The position numbers and the translations under genes are program-made. Shown here in pieces: positions 17,061 to 25,935 of a DNA stretch of 63,324 nt; within the stretch, counting starts at the first letter, position 1, and every line of letters begins with the position of its first letter. Location of the stretch: contig JBEVJC010000027.1 in NCBI GenBank assembly GCA_040510375.1, positions 1 to 63,324 of the forward strand. The letters run 5' to 3'. The DNA is from JBEVJC01 sp040510375. GTDB taxonomy: Bacteria; Bacteroidota; Bacteroidia; Chitinophagales; Chitinophagaceae. The notes below the pieces were generated by a model, which was given only the letters and a program-made list of their open reading frames with translations, did no database searches and was not told the DNA's origin.

Positions 17061-19460
17061 ATGTTTAAACTTTCCGTGATTACCGCATGGCGAAGCCTGT
17101 TAAAGAATAAATTTTATACGGGCATCAATATCGTTGGACTATCTGTTGCTTCCGCAGCATTTTTCCTGCTCGCTAATTACGTGCGGTTCGAACGCAGTTA
17201 TGAGAACATGATTCCGCAGGCGGATAATATTTACCGTATCACACTCGACCTGTATGAAGGTTCGCAGTTTGTTGTGACAGATTGTGAAACCTACCCTCCT
17301 ATGGGTCCTTTACTGAAACAGAAGTACCCGGAAGTAACCGGGTTCGTGCGGGCACAGGATATGGGCGACCAGGAACTGACCTTCGAACAAAAAGCGTTTC
17401 GATCCGAACGTATTTATTGCGCTGATCCATCAGTGCTCGATGTGTTTAATGTTGTTATACTAAAAGGAGACAAGGCCAGCGCACTCTCTGCACCAGGCAA
17501 GATAATCATCTCCTCTACTATTGCATCAAGATTGTTTGGCAACACAGATCCTGTCGGCAAAACAATTATGGTAGCCGGTAGTCCGAATATCGTTACGGGC
17601 GTGATGCAGGACGCACCAGCAAATACACACCTGAAGTTCGATGTATTAATGCCTATCTCTACCCTGGCGCAACGTGGATATAATCTTGAAACCTGGAGCG
17701 GCAATAATAATTACCTGTACCTGCAGATGAAACCAGGAACTGATCTTACCGCTTTCAATGCAAAGCTTGCCGAATTCTCGAAGGAACGATTGAAAGAAGA
17801 AGTAGCCACTGCTGAATTGATGAAAGATATCCACCTGCATTCCAACAAAACATTTGAACCGGATGTCAATGGCGACGCCCGTTCGGTCAATATCCTGGCA
17901 GGTATAGCACTGCTTGTGCTGTTTATCGGATCAGCCAACTATGTCAACCTCGCGACTGCACGGTCGGCCGAAAAGCGCAAGGAGTCTGGTTTGCGCAAGG
18001 TACTTGGTTCATCAAGGTTTTCTCTTGTCCTGCTCTTTTTTATTGAATCAATCCTTATCAATCTGGCTGCAATCGGCCTGGCACTGGTCCTCACCTGGCT
18101 TGCACTGCCTTTTTACAACAGGCTGGTTGGAGATGCTGTAGCGAATGATCTGATGAATTTGCCAGGTGTACTCCTGATCCCAGTTGCCGTATTTGCGATG
18201 AACGTTTTATTGTCGGGCCTCTATCCCGCATTTGTACTTTCATCCGTGAAAGCCGCAGTGGTCACAAACCGTAATTTCACAGATGGTACAGGAGGAACGT
18301 TTTTCAGGAAGGCACTGGTGGTGGGCCAGTTCACCATCGCCCTCATAGTACTTTCCGCTTCATTGATCGTTTATCAGCAACTTAGTTTTGTACGTACGCG
18401 CGACCTCGGTATGAATATCGAGCAGGTGCTGGTGGTGCGGGGTCCCGCGCTTGCAGGTAATGATTCTGCCCGTCAGATCGCCGGCGTGCATTTCAGGGAT
18501 CAGTTGTTACGTTTCCCGGGAGTAAAGGCCGTATCCATGGCCTCATCGCTGCCAGGTTTGGGCTTGAGTACACTTAACACCAATTCATCAATCCGCCGCT
18601 TCGAATCAGCAAAGAAGAAAGGATTTAATTATTACCTGTACGGAGTTGATGAAAGTTTCCTGGATGTAATGTCAATGAAACTGGTGGCAGGAAGGAATTT
18701 CGAAACAAACGCTGCATCAAATGACCATAAACTCCTGATCAATGAAGAAGCATCCCGGCTGCTTGGTTTTAAAAACCCATCAGATGCGATCGGGCGAAAA
18801 ATTTCAATGGATACCGGCAACGAGAACGAATATTCCACAGTAGTCGGTGTTATTGGCGATTACCACCAGCAATCACTCAAGGAAGCCCAGATCCCCATGA
18901 TTCACTGGTTCCAGCAGGATGCCAGCAACTTTTTTGCAGTTCGAATGGATACCAGAAATGTGCAATCTACACTCGATGCCATCTCAACCAGCTGGCAATC
19001 GGAATTTTCCGGACACGTGTTCGACTACTACTTCATGAACGAAATGTTCAATAAACAATATGCGGGCGATGTACGGTTTGGCCGCATCCTTAACCTGTTT
19101 GCAGGGTTTACTTTACTGATTACTATTCTTGGGCTATTGGGCCTTGCCACATATAATGCATCCCGCCGTACCAGGGAGATCGGGATCCGCAAAGTGCTTG
19201 GTGCAAGTACCGCCGGTATCATCCGTTTGCTGTCGCGCGATTTCCTCCGGCTTGTATTACTGGCAATTTTACTGGCAATCCCCATCTGCTGGTACATTAC
19301 AAATGCATGGCTTCAGGGTTTTAATTACCGGATCAGTATCAACTGGTGGGTGTTTGTAGTTACGGGTTTGGTTGTTGCGCTGTTTGCAGTTACAACTATT
19401 GGAATCCAGGGATTGAAAACAGCCATGGCCAATCCGGTAAAAAGCCTGCGGTCTGAATGA
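17061..19460 (+). CDS. MacB/FtsX-type ABC transporter permease
   Basis: ATG 17061 directly precedes a typical start (M-F-K-L-S-V-I-T-A-W-R-S-L). The earlier in-frame start at 16932 adds 43 atypical residues. The 799-residue protein has one N-terminal membrane helix, a periplasmic MacB-like core, three helices, a second periplasmic domain and three C-terminal helices. Both FtsX domains carry the coupling-loop pattern G-x-R-K-V-L-G. Such proteins pair with a cytoplasmic ATPase and power periplasmic or envelope processes rather than move substrate through the membrane. No ATPase gene is adjacent. Two related permeases lie at 43198 and 47607. Confidence 0.9.
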   Translation: MFKLSVITAWRSLLKNKFYTGINIVGLSVASAAFFLLANYVRFERSYENMIPQADNIYRITLDLYEGSQFVVTDCETYPPMGPLLKQKYPEVTGFVRAQDMGDQELTFEQKAFRSERIYCADPSVLDVFNVVILKGDKASALSAPGKIIISSTIASRLFGNTDPVGKTIMVAGSPNIVTGVMQDAPANTHLKFDVLMPISTLAQRGYNLETWSGNNNYLYLQMKPGTDLTAFNAKLAEFSKERLKEEVATAELMKDIHLHSNKTFEPDVNGDARSVNILAGIALLVLFIGSANYVNLATARSAEKRKESGLRKVLGSSRFSLVLLFFIESILINLAAIGLALVLTWLALPFYNRLVGDAVANDLMNLPGVLLIPVAVFAMNVLLSGLYPAFVLSSVKAAVVTNRNFTDGTGGTFFRKALVVGQFTIALIVLSASLIVYQQLSFVRTRDLGMNIEQVLVVRGPALAGNDSARQIAGVHFRDQLLRFPGVKAVSMASSLPGLGLSTLNTNSSIRRFESAKKKGFNYYLYGVDESFLDVMSMKLVAGRNFETNAASNDHKLLINEEASRLLGFKNPSDAIGRKISMDTGNENEYSTVVGVIGDYHQQSLKEAQIPMIHWFQQDASNFFAVRMDTRNVQSTLDAISTSWQSEFSGHVFDYYFMNEMFNKQYAGDVRFGRILNLFAGFTLLITILGLLGLATYNASRRTREIGIRKVLGASTAGIIRLLSRDFLRLVLLAILLAIPICWYITNAWLQGFNYRISINWWVFVVTGLVVALFAVTTIGIQGLKTAMANPVKSLRSE

Positions 19461-19467
19461 AGAATTC

Positions 19468-19905
19468 TTATTGCCTGACCGTAGTGCATCTGTGATCAGT
19501 ACCCTCCTGAGCCATATAATGCTGGTGACCCATGGAGGAACCGTCACTGTAACTGTCGACTACCGGCGAGCTCCAGTTACACTTTCCGCAAACGGATATG
19601 TGATGATCACTGCTTTCGGAAGAATAGGACACCGTTGAGTATTTGTGATCGGTCCCATCTTGTGCCATGTAATGCCGGTGCCCCAGCGACGATGCGTCAG
19701 AGTATGTGGTGGTTCGGGGTGAGGTCCAGCTACATTTGCCGCAAACGGAAAAGTATTGTTTTGCAAATCCAGGCTTTGCCTGGTTTTCCTGCACGCTTTC
19801 AGGTATGGTAATTTTCCCCGACCAGTCGCCGTTAAAACGGTAAGACTGTGCCGACTGGATGGAACAAAGGATGAGACCAATAAAGAGTGACATGGTGTGT
19901 TTCAT
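19468..19905 (-). CDS. Secreted protein with two copies of a CxxC/His-rich unit
   Basis: I do not recognise this family. After a signal peptide (ending near residue 20) and about 30 residues, a unit of about 43 residues occurs twice (51-93 and 102-144). Each copy has S-V-C-G-K-C, W-[TS]-S-P, Y-S-D-[AG]-S-S-[LM]-G-H-x-H-Y-M-A-Q-[DE]-G-T-D-H. The spacing of two Cys and three His in each copy would suit a metal-binding site (inference). The copies differ at many places, so the duplication is not recent. The gene ends 7 bases from the permease stop, convergent. 145 residues. Upstream at 20040 lies a motif shared with the region at 23172. Confidence 0.75.
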   Translation of the reverse strand: MKHTMSLFIGLILCSIQSAQSYRFNGDWSGKITIPESVQENQAKPGFAKQYFSVCGKCSWTSPRTTTYSDASSLGHRHYMAQDGTDHKYSTVSYSSESSDHHISVCGKCNWSSPVVDSYSDGSSMGHQHYMAQEGTDHRCTTVRQ

Positions 19906-20039
19906 AACAATGTTTTAAATAATGAGGGAATTCAATTTGTTTTATGATTGCGGAAGTAACCTTGCGGGATGACAGCACTACTACAAACAATCATAGATGC
20001 AAGATAGAAACACAGGTATCCGCTGACAATGGTATTGTT

Positions 20040-20066
20040 CCCGTTTTACGGGAGGGTGTTTTGCCC
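20040..20066 (-). promoter_or_regulatory. Candidate regulatory motif shared with 23172-23198
   Basis: On the reverse strand this reads ACACCCTCCCGTAAAAC within a 27-base stretch that matches 23 of 27 positions at 23172-23198. It contains a CCCGT/ACGGG inverted repeat. It lies 135 bases upstream of the duplicated-CxxC gene. It may be a site for the NarL-type regulator encoded between the two copies. Confidence 0.35.
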
Positions 20067-20107
20067 GTAGCTGCTTAAAGTTCGTGGAGAATTGTCGCAG
20101 GACTATT

Positions 20108-20767
20108 CTAGGGTTGAACCAACCCGTTTTTTATGGCATAGAGGACGAGGCCGACCCTTGTTGAGATAGAAAGCTTTTTGAAAAGCGATTCGCGATAACC
20201 ATCAATGGTGCGGTCGCTCAGAAACATATCGCCCGCGATCTCTTTATATGTTTTTTCGCTGCAGATGCGTTTAAGAAATTCCGTTTCGCGTTCGGTAAGA
20301 TTGACAAAAGAAGCATGACCCGGTTTGCCATCAGCAATTGATGATATTGAACCAAGCACCTTCCGCGATATGATATCATTGTAATAATACCCCTGGAGTT
20401 TGATCTGGTGAAATGCCATCTTTAACTCTTCGGGTTCTGAGTTTTTGAGAAGATATCCCCTTGCACCATTTTTGATCATCCGAATAATTGCAGCATCATT
20501 ATTCATCGTACTCAATGCGATAATCGCGGTATCTGGGAGATTAATACGGATCCAGGCAGCGGTATCATATCCATCCATTTCGGGCATGGTTATATCAAGC
20601 AAAACGATATCGGGATAATGCGGAGGTTTCAACTGCCGGATGAAATCCCTTCCATTTGCCGCATCGAATAAAATTTTGTAACCGGGAAACATATCGATCA
20701 GAGAGCAAAGCCCCTTCCGGAGCATGGTATGGTCATCTACAACGCAGATATAACGGTTCTCATTCAT
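20108..20767 (-). CDS. NarL/LuxR-type response regulator
   Basis: Residues 1-120 are a receiver domain: acidic pair Asp11/Asp12, phosphorylation site Asp58 in V-L-L-D-I-T-M-P-E-M-D-G, and a conserved Lys in the L-L-K-N-S segment. Residues 150-212 are a LuxR helix-turn-helix (L-T-E-R-E-T-E-F-L, then Y-K-E-I-A-G-D-M-F-L-S-D-R-T-I). It overlaps the histidine kinase gene by 8 bases, a strong sign of translational coupling and a cognate pair. Targets are unknown; the shared motif at 20040 and 23172 is a candidate site. 219 residues. Confidence 0.93.
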   Translation of the reverse strand: MNENRYICVVDDHTMLRKGLCSLIDMFPGYKILFDAANGRDFIRQLKPPHYPDIVLLDITMPEMDGYDTAAWIRINLPDTAIIALSTMNNDAAIIRMIKNGARGYLLKNSEPEELKMAFHQIKLQGYYYNDIISRKVLGSISSIADGKPGHASFVNLTERETEFLKRICSEKTYKEIAGDMFLSDRTIDGYRESLFKKLSISTRVGLVLYAIKNGLVQP

Positions 20768-21548
20768 AAGAAATAGTAATTGAAAGATCGGTTCCGATTC
20801 CCGGTTCAGATTTGATTTGAAAGTCGCCGCCCATAAGCTCAGTCCTCTTTTTCATATTGATAAGACCCATGCCCGTTTTCTGGTTGGATTGGGCATCAGC
20901 TGTGAAACCCTGACCATTATCAACCAGACGGATACTACAATTGTTTTTTGTTTGTTTTACAGTGATGTCAATGGCAGAAGCTTTCGCATGTTTCACAATG
21001 TTTTGCATTCCTTCCTGGATCAGCCGAAACAGCATGAGACGGTGCCCTTCCGGTATCGACTGGGTGTCACCTTCCTGGGTCACGGACACCTGGTATAAAC
21101 CATTCCTGTTAAAACGTGCAGCTTCATCGCGGATTAACTCCGAAAGATTAACCGTTTTTACGCGTTCGCCATTAAGCGAGTGCGCCATGCTACGGAGTTC
21201 AGCGAGCGACTGGTTTATGTTCGTCTTGGCATCCCGGATCAGACCCTTATTAAAGACATTGGATTCTTCCAGGGCGGATAACTGGACGTTTGCGAGAGAG
21301 AGTGACTGACCAACGCTGTCGTGGATCTCATCACTGATGTAAGCAAAAGTCTGCTCCTCGATTTCGAGCCGGCTTTTCAACAGCTCTTCGCTGAAAGCGG
21401 AATTTATCTTTTGCACTTCCTGCACGTGTTTTACTTTTCGTTTCCAGTAGAGTATAATATAAGTGATACAAAATGTCGAAAACAGCAAAAAGATGGCTGT
21501 TCCGGCCACGATGGCAATAAAAATCTCGTTCGACTGGTCGTGCGGCAA
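20760..21548 (-). CDS. Sensor histidine kinase, NarX/DesK-like (HisKA_3)
   Basis: One membrane helix (about residues 10-35), a short coiled linker, then the dimerisation/phosphoacceptor motif D-E-I-H-D-S-V-G-Q-S-L with His76, and an HATPase domain with D-N-G-Q-G-F and G-M-G-L-I-N-M. There is no sensing domain of its own. The only usable start in the frame is a TTG; an in-frame stop lies a few codons upstream. The separate membrane protein encoded 81 bases upstream may supply the sensor. 262 residues. Forms a two-component pair with the overlapping response regulator. Confidence 0.9.
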   Translation of the reverse strand: MPHDQSNEIFIAIVAGTAIFLLFSTFCITYIILYWKRKVKHVQEVQKINSAFSEELLKSRLEIEEQTFAYISDEIHDSVGQSLSLANVQLSALEESNVFNKGLIRDAKTNINQSLAELRSMAHSLNGERVKTVNLSELIRDEAARFNRNGLYQVSVTQEGDTQSIPEGHRLMLFRLIQEGMQNIVKHAKASAIDITVKQTKNNCSIRLVDNGQGFTADAQSNQKTGMGLINMKKRTELMGGDFQIKSEPGIGTDLSITISYE

Positions 21549-21629
21549 TTGCGAAGCTTTTACCTAAGTTAGCAAATTTGGCGAAAACCTGCTGTGCCGT
21601 ATCCGAAGTTGCTACCAGGCCTGGAGCGG

Positions 21630-22286
21630 TTATTGGCCGGCAGCTTTCCGCGATTTATAACTCTGGTAAAAGCCGATCGCAAAAAGTGTGTACATGACAA
21701 CGTTGAAAAAACTCTGGATATTCCAAAGGTTATGAATAACCGGGTTCGTGGATTTTTCTATATAATACGTTAGTGCAAACACAAAGATGGTGCAGGGGCT
21801 GTACAGTAAAATTGCGGTCAGGTACCAGAAAAATGGCAACCTGGAATTGATGAGCTTCTCTTCGTGGTACAAGGTATCCAGGATGGTCAGGAATATCCAG
21901 ATAAGATACACAGTACTTGCCGCACAAACCAGTTCGTTCAGAAACTTATGATAAAGCCCGTTGTAACTTATCAGGATCCCTGCGAACGTTGAATAGGCAA
22001 CAACCAGCGACCTGCTGATATAGTTAAACCATTTGTTGGCAAATGAATGCCCTAGCAAAAAATAAGTAAATAAGAACTCACCAAGCGTATACACATTGTA
22101 TACGATGTTGAGTTCCTTTGACTTTATCATTGAAACCGTCAGCAACTGAGGCACCGTTGCAAACACAACAATATAAAATACAATCCGGGATGGTTCGTCA
22201 AGCCGTTTAAAAAAAAGGAAACCGGTAACTAAGGGCAGGAGAACAATCCAGATAGATAGTTGCAGAAACGCTGATGTGATCGTCAT
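21630..22286 (-). CDS. Multi-pass membrane protein of unknown function
   Basis: The 218-residue product consists of about seven hydrophobic helices with short loops and a Lys/Arg-rich end. No catalytic motif is seen and no family is recognised. It sits between an unknown gene (9 bases upstream) and the histidine kinase gene (81 bases downstream), all on one strand. Because the kinase has no input domain, this protein is a fair candidate for its membrane sensor (inference from context). Confidence 0.7.
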   Translation of the reverse strand: MTITSAFLQLSIWIVLLPLVTGFLFFKRLDEPSRIVFYIVVFATVPQLLTVSMIKSKELNIVYNVYTLGEFLFTYFLLGHSFANKWFNYISRSLVVAYSTFAGILISYNGLYHKFLNELVCAASTVYLIWIFLTILDTLYHEEKLINSRLPFFWYLTAILLYSPCTIFVFALTYYIEKSTNPVIHNLWNIQSFFNVVMYTLFAIGFYQSYKSRKAAGQ

Positions 22287-22295
22287 GGGCAGGGG

Positions 22296-22979
22296 TTAGA
22301 TCCATTTTTCAATTGCTTCTGCCTCAATCATTCTGAGGATTCTATAGTCGGTGTCAGAATGTTCACCGCATTTTTCGACAACCTTTGGAAGGTATTCACC
22401 CACTGTCTGCCGCGATGTTGGTTGCTTCAAAGTACTTCCTCCGCTGTTGCCGTTACCAGGATGTTCAAACCCATCGGCAGGCAGCATACCCCTCGTTTCC
22501 TTATGCAATTCCGATAGTTCTGTTACCTGTTTGTGGACCAGGTCTCCATTCTTTCTAAGAATGTATGGAGTGGCAACTATCGTTGGCCGGCCAAAAGAAT
22601 AACCTTTGCTTAAATCGTTTTCATCAATCGGTGATTTCCGCATACCCTGAAAAAGTACCACACATCCTGCGCTCTGATCGCTTTCCAGGTCTTTCTCCTT
22701 ATTCTTGTCTATTGTATTTATCAGTGCACGCATAATCTCCACATCAAAAATATAAGCACAGTCGTCGTAACAGAAGTAACGAAAGGCATGAATATCACTT
22801 CCCGTGAGATCTTCGAGATCCGCCCGGTAGTTATTTCTCACGTTGAGAAACTGAGATACCATGGCATCGGCGCCGAGTTGACCAACCGGAACTGAATCGT
22901 TGCCGACTATTGTATTGACGCTGCTGTTTGGGAATTTAATGGGCAGACCATACTGGGGGTCTGATGTTGTAATTGACAT
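22296..22979 (-). CDS. Unknown protein, first gene of a signalling operon
   Basis: The ATG at 22979 is preferred to the one 18 codons earlier. The 227 residues show no signal peptide or membrane helix. A Cys/Tyr-rich strand (F-R-Y-F-C-Y-D-D-C-A-Y) lies near residues 69-79. Residues 170-205 are Gly/Pro/Ser-rich and probably disordered. No family is recognised. It is the first gene before the membrane protein, kinase and regulator, so it may be part of, or controlled by, that signalling unit. Confidence 0.65.
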   Translation of the reverse strand: MSITTSDPQYGLPIKFPNSSVNTIVGNDSVPVGQLGADAMVSQFLNVRNNYRADLEDLTGSDIHAFRYFCYDDCAYIFDVEIMRALINTIDKNKEKDLESDQSAGCVVLFQGMRKSPIDENDLSKGYSFGRPTIVATPYILRKNGDLVHKQVTELSELHKETRGMLPADGFEHPGNGNSGGSTLKQPTSRQTVGEYLPKVVEKCGEHSDTDYRILRMIEAEAIEKWI

Positions 22980-23171
22980 AGTTTTAGTTTTAGGTGAAGT
23001 TGAATTTATGAATACTGTAGGTTGTTCTTGCAACTGCAGGGATGACTACAACGCGACTGACCGTCAGGGTTGATTGCTGAAATGCATGCCAGTAAAGGAT
23101 TTCCATAATAATCGTCCTGCTGATTTCCAAATAGACAAAAATAAAACACCGTGAAAACATCTATCTCACAT

Positions 23172-23198
23172 GGGAAATACACCCTCCTGTAAAACCGG
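23172..23198 (+). promoter_or_regulatory. Candidate regulatory motif shared with 20040-20066
   Basis: ACACCCTCCTGTAAAAC differs by one base from the reverse-strand copy at 20040, and the longer 27-base stretches match at 23 positions. It lies in the divergent region between the signalling operon and the large secreted-protein gene. Confidence 0.35.
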
Positions 23199-23243
23199 TA
23201 TAAACCCCGGACACGCCGGCACCCTGTAAAAATACAGTCGGGC

Positions 23244-23277
23244 CGATCATACTGCGTTAACGATCATACCGCATCAA
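23244..23277. repeat. 17-base direct repeat in tandem
   Basis: CGATCATACTGCGTTAA at 23244-23260 is followed directly by CGATCATACCGCATCAA at 23261-23277; 14 of 17 bases agree. Spacing of 17 bases puts the copies about one and a half helical turns apart. It could be a regulator site. Confidence 0.5.
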
Positions 23278-23604
23278 ACTACCGGTCCAAACACACCAGC
23301 AAAGAAGTTTGATTAATTGTTTTCAGAGGAACAAAAAAGGGATGTGGGATACCATCGGTGAAACCATCCAGGCCTGACACAGCGGGTAAATGGAAAAGGT
23401 TCGAAGGCATCTACAAGATAAAACTTCAGCATTGTTACGCAAATAATTTTTTACATGGGTCGGTGTGGCGTTTAACTACATCACGAATTTTTAAGATGTT
23501 CCCTATTCAAAATACCGGAAAAACACCCCCCTGGTTGTCGCCCGCCTGCTTTTTATTTGTAATCAATTGCGGTACCCTGTGGTTTCACCTTCTAATTACC
23601 GCTT

Positions 23605-25929
23605 ATGTTACAACACAAATCACCGACGCGACCCGGCCTTATCTCATCAGTTAATACCCTGGCACTAATTATTGGCATCGTATTAAATGCCCAAACCCGC
23701 ATTTCTGCACAAACAATCGACACGTTGCTAAACTATCGGCCGGTAGCAGTCAAGCCGTCGTCAGACAGGGATCCGGTGACGCCAGAAACACCGCTTGTGG
23801 GCAAGCTTTCCGCCGTTGAGAAACAAAAATTTCGTGACAAGTGGCTGGCCTACCTCATCACTACAAAAAACAACCTGCAGGATGATTCCCTGTTTTTAAA
23901 ACGGGACTACGACCTGTTATGGCCAGGATTTCACGCTCAGTTTTCCGCGGAGGTTGATGCGGCAATCATATATTGTAAAACAGGTGTCGACCAATCCGGT
24001 ATAATATACTGCTATCTTCCTCCAACCAGCGACATAGAGGCGTTCCTGGATACTTTGAATTCTGTTACCATTGAGAAAACGTCAACAGCCGAAACCAGTG
24101 AGACATACAATGTATACAAAGTGAACCCTTTTAATCTTTGGCTTTTTCAGGTTTTTAAAAAATATACAGAAACAGGTTTTCCATTCCAGGACATGGACAT
24201 CAGCTATATAAAGGACTGGAGGAATATTGAATATATATTTCGCGAAGGCAAAAATGATTTTGATTCACTTACTAAAATGATTAATGGCAGGTGGGACATG
24301 GACCTTTTTATGAGGGTGTCGCTCAGGCAGGAACGATACGCACGGCTACTTGCCGACAACAAGGTATTGCGGTATCTGACAAAGGCAGGAAACTTTTACC
24401 AGCAAACCCTTTGGTTTACTGGCGGACGCTTAACGATGAATCCACTGATCATAACGGATAAACTAAGGTTATATCCAGCCAGGGAAAACAATATGTTTCT
24501 CCCGGGAGATCATTACAAAATACTGGACTCCCTTGAAAAGATTCAGTTTCACAAGGGTTTATTTACCACGCGAAGGCTGCATAATAAGGTATATGTACCT
24601 TACTCAGTACCCGGAAATTCAACCCCGGGCTTCTTTGTTCAATACGACGCAACAAATGGCTACAAGCCGCATAAACCGATACCCAGGTTCCTGTTTAAGC
24701 AGCGAAAACTCATAACAATCGTTCATAACCTTCCGGCAGAGAATTCCGTCGAACTAATTGCTGCCGAGAGCGAAGAAATTAAAAACGAAAGCCGCGCTGC
24801 TGGTTTCCTGAGTGAAACCTTCGGTGCAATTGGAGGAGTAATTACGGGTCTCGCTCCGTTAGCTGGGGTCGCGGGAGTACTTGTTAATACCTTTAAGGCA
24901 AATGCTGTTTTAAGAACTATCCCGGGAGAGAAAAATAATTCATTCAAAGGATTCAATTCAAACGCACTTGCCAATTCTGCAAAGTCCAATACAAAGTCAA
25001 AACCTGAATGGCAATTTACGGTGAGGGTGAAATCCGTTGAAGTGAAGGTCGATGGGAAAACCGATCTTGGAAAAATACTTGAAGTTGCATATCTGACTGG
25101 CGATACCCTGAAGGACAAGTTTATCCGCGGCTGGATCGACTCGTTTTTCTTCAACACGCATGCCTACAACAACTTTGACGTCACCAATCCTCAATTTTCC
25201 GCAGACGATATGCTCAGCAAATTTGCTGAATACCTGGTTGAGGTCGCTGATGGCGTGTTAACCAGAGTAGCCGAACTCCGCAACCAACTTCTTCCTGTAG
25301 TCAGAATCTACGACAGGTCGCTTCCACCATCCACCATTGAAGAGGTAACAAATTCCAACCATGTTCTACGTTCAGAGGTTCACGAGTCGAAATTGCCAAA
25401 ACCAACTGCCAGGTTTCGGTTTGAATTATATGAAACTTCTGAAAAACCAGCTGACCGAAGGGAGGTGGTTTCTTCAGGATTTAAAATGGCAAAAAAAATA
25501 TACTTCGGAATATCCGCGGGATTGGATTACACTTTTTTTAAAGAGTATGTGAATACACCACATATCCGTACCGGAGTGCCGGATATTCACCCGGCAGACC
25601 ATTTTCAATTCACTGCAGTGGCCCATTGGTATCCCTGGGGCATCAACAACCTGGATGATAGTCTTTTTCCGATGTCAAAAAACCGGATCTCTGTTTTCGC
25701 GGGACTGGGCCTGACCAAGCCCCTGGATAATTATTATACGGGGATGAGTTATGACATAATACCGGGACTGAAGCTACTTGCTGGTATGCACTTTTACAGA
25801 CGTACCAGATACCGCATTGTCAACGACCAGATAATTGAACGTGCTTCCATGCTCCGTTTAATGGGTCCATCTATTGGCATTCACCTGGACTATAAAACAG
25901 TTGGTACCCTTTTAGGATTTTTTAAATAA
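23605..25929 (+). CDS. Secreted 774-residue protein with C-terminal barrel-like part, unknown
   Basis: ATG 23605 leads into a hydrophobic stretch (about residues 12-35) that may be a signal peptide, though its N-region is long. The middle holds a Gly/Ala/Val-rich hydrophobic segment near residues 400-430. The last 150 residues, beginning K-K-I-Y-F-G-I-S-A-G-L-D-Y, alternate in the way of outer membrane barrel strands. No family is recognised. The lipoprotein gene starts 6 bases after the stop, so the two are almost surely one operon and may form an envelope complex (inference). Confidence 0.7.
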   Translation: MLQHKSPTRPGLISSVNTLALIIGIVLNAQTRISAQTIDTLLNYRPVAVKPSSDRDPVTPETPLVGKLSAVEKQKFRDKWLAYLITTKNNLQDDSLFLKRDYDLLWPGFHAQFSAEVDAAIIYCKTGVDQSGIIYCYLPPTSDIEAFLDTLNSVTIEKTSTAETSETYNVYKVNPFNLWLFQVFKKYTETGFPFQDMDISYIKDWRNIEYIFREGKNDFDSLTKMINGRWDMDLFMRVSLRQERYARLLADNKVLRYLTKAGNFYQQTLWFTGGRLTMNPLIITDKLRLYPARENNMFLPGDHYKILDSLEKIQFHKGLFTTRRLHNKVYVPYSVPGNSTPGFFVQYDATNGYKPHKPIPRFLFKQRKLITIVHNLPAENSVELIAAESEEIKNESRAAGFLSETFGAIGGVITGLAPLAGVAGVLVNTFKANAVLRTIPGEKNNSFKGFNSNALANSAKSNTKSKPEWQFTVRVKSVEVKVDGKTDLGKILEVAYLTGDTLKDKFIRGWIDSFFFNTHAYNNFDVTNPQFSADDMLSKFAEYLVEVADGVLTRVAELRNQLLPVVRIYDRSLPPSTIEEVTNSNHVLRSEVHESKLPKPTARFRFELYETSEKPADRREVVSSGFKMAKKIYFGISAGLDYTFFKEYVNTPHIRTGVPDIHPADHFQFTAVAHWYPWGINNLDDSLFPMSKNRISVFAGLGLTKPLDNYYTGMSYDIIPGLKLLAGMHFYRRTRYRIVNDQIIERASMLRLMGPSIGIHLDYKTVGTLLGFFK

Positions 25930-25935
25930 AAAAAT

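Larger units (their letters stand above)
22980..23604. other. Divergent intergenic region of about 625 bases
   Basis: No coding frame is supported here; the open frame at 23358-23654 has a random look and overlaps the next gene. The region holds the motif at 23172, a hairpin-type palindrome CTGTA/TACAG at 23224-23237, and the 17-base tandem repeat at 23244. It must contain promoters for the signalling operon (left) and the gene at 23605 (right). Confidence 0.5.

Noticed and set aside
23358..23654. A 98-residue + strand frame before the large secreted-protein gene
   Set aside because: It overlaps the better-supported gene at 23605 in another frame and has no recognisable signal, domain or composition.
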